DNA of 64,000 bases from BQWY01 sp046351095. Lineage in GTDB: Bacteria; Nitrospirota; Nitrospiria; Nitrospirales; Nitrospiraceae. The stretch covers positions 1,178,001 to 1,242,000 of the forward strand of contig JAXLZC010000001.1 of assembly GCA_046351095.1 (NCBI GenBank), given 5' to 3'. Shown here piece after piece: positions 63,782 through 64,000 of this stretch. A model generated the notes under the pieces. It had not been told where the DNA came from. It saw only the letters and a list, made by a program, of their open reading frames with translations, and made no database searches. Within the stretch, counting starts at the first letter, position 1; the number at the start of each line of letters is the position of its first letter. The position numbers and the translations under genes are program-made.

Positions 63782-64000
63782 GCACCGCCATACCACGCGC
63801 AGCCATTGTTCACGTACCCCTACCTATCTCAACACAGTTTCCCCCTCAGTCATCGAACGGCACGCCGAACAGGCGCTGCACAAAACGATGAGTTTCTTGC
63901 CGGTTCTCCGACCCTCGGCTAGACTTTTTCAAGACGCGTACTCTTCGGCGTCCTACGGAACACACGACCGATACCGATCCCGTCCCATGGCACGACCCGT
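63782..64000. other. Terminal region without a recognised gene
   Basis: About 220 bp. TTGCCG (63897-63902) and TAGACT (63920-63925), 17 bases apart, form a moderate plus-strand promoter candidate. An ATG at 63987 near the very end could open a gene that continues beyond the window. Only 14 bases of it are visible, so no call is made. Confidence 0.35.

Overview
The window reads as a chromosomal segment of a GC-rich, Gram-negative (diderm) bacterium. It carries LPS-transport genes (lptC-lptA-lptB), a type IV pilus secretin cluster, an RlpA-like envelope lipoprotein and sigma-54. The gene order and a GldA/GldF/GldG/DUF4340 export cassette would fit Nitrospirota (Nitrospira-like), but that placement is inference and no 16S rRNA gene is present to confirm it. 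About three quarters of the window is one conserved information-processing super-cluster. I see no CRISPR array, insertion sequence, prophage or integrase.

Layout. (1) 1-6011, minus strand: the 5' part of aroC, then a pilM-pilN-pilO-pilP-pilQ operon with overlapping start and stop codons, a consensus promoter in front of pilM and an intrinsic terminator behind pilQ. (2) 6430-11646, minus: lptC-lptA-lptB-rpoN-hpf-rapZ, the proteobacterial order but without ptsN. (3) 11771-32191, minus: the str, S10, spc and alpha operons run together (rpsL, rpsG, fusA, tuf, rpsJ to rpsC, rplP to map, infA, rpmJ, rpsM, rpsK, rpsD, rpoA, rplQ). They are read from a perfect TTGACA-17-TATAAT promoter and end at a strong terminator. 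(4) 32319-45845, minus: tRNA-Tyr, tRNA-Gly, tRNA-Thr, a second identical tuf, rpmG, tRNA-Trp, secE, nusG, rplK, rplA, rplJ/rplL, rpoB, rpoC, again behind a near-consensus promoter with a GC-rich discriminator. (5) 46109-54313: a secreted HExxH protein and a UvrD-type helicase (minus); then, divergently, an unknown protein, an alpha-glucan phosphorylase, a secreted HEAT-repeat protein and a small membrane coiled-coil protein. (6) 54351-57504, minus: a cytoplasmic HEAT-repeat protein, a small basic protein, an RlpA-like lipoprotein, a second lipoprotein and a small secreted protein. (7) 57781-62453, plus: the four-gene ABC cassette, followed by a lipoprotein with a duplicated Cys motif, tRNA-Arg(CCT) and a PilZ-domain protein.

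The most unusual feature is at 40585-41517. Ribosomal stalk proteins L10 and L7/L12 lie in one uninterrupted reading frame, with the L7/L12 start codon and a good ribosome-binding site embedded in it. If real, the cell makes an L10-L12 fusion plus free L12. Other departures from the textbook are an 88-residue Lys/Ala/Pro-rich tail on L17, a 43-residue N-terminal extension on L5, a Pro/Thr/Ala linker inside LptA, and an imperfect 29-bp inverted repeat between rpsM and rpmJ.

Limits: identities come from reading the translations and gene order. No database search was possible, and start codons marked as chosen rest on Shine-Dalgarno spacing, operon overlap or family alignment remembered from general knowledge.
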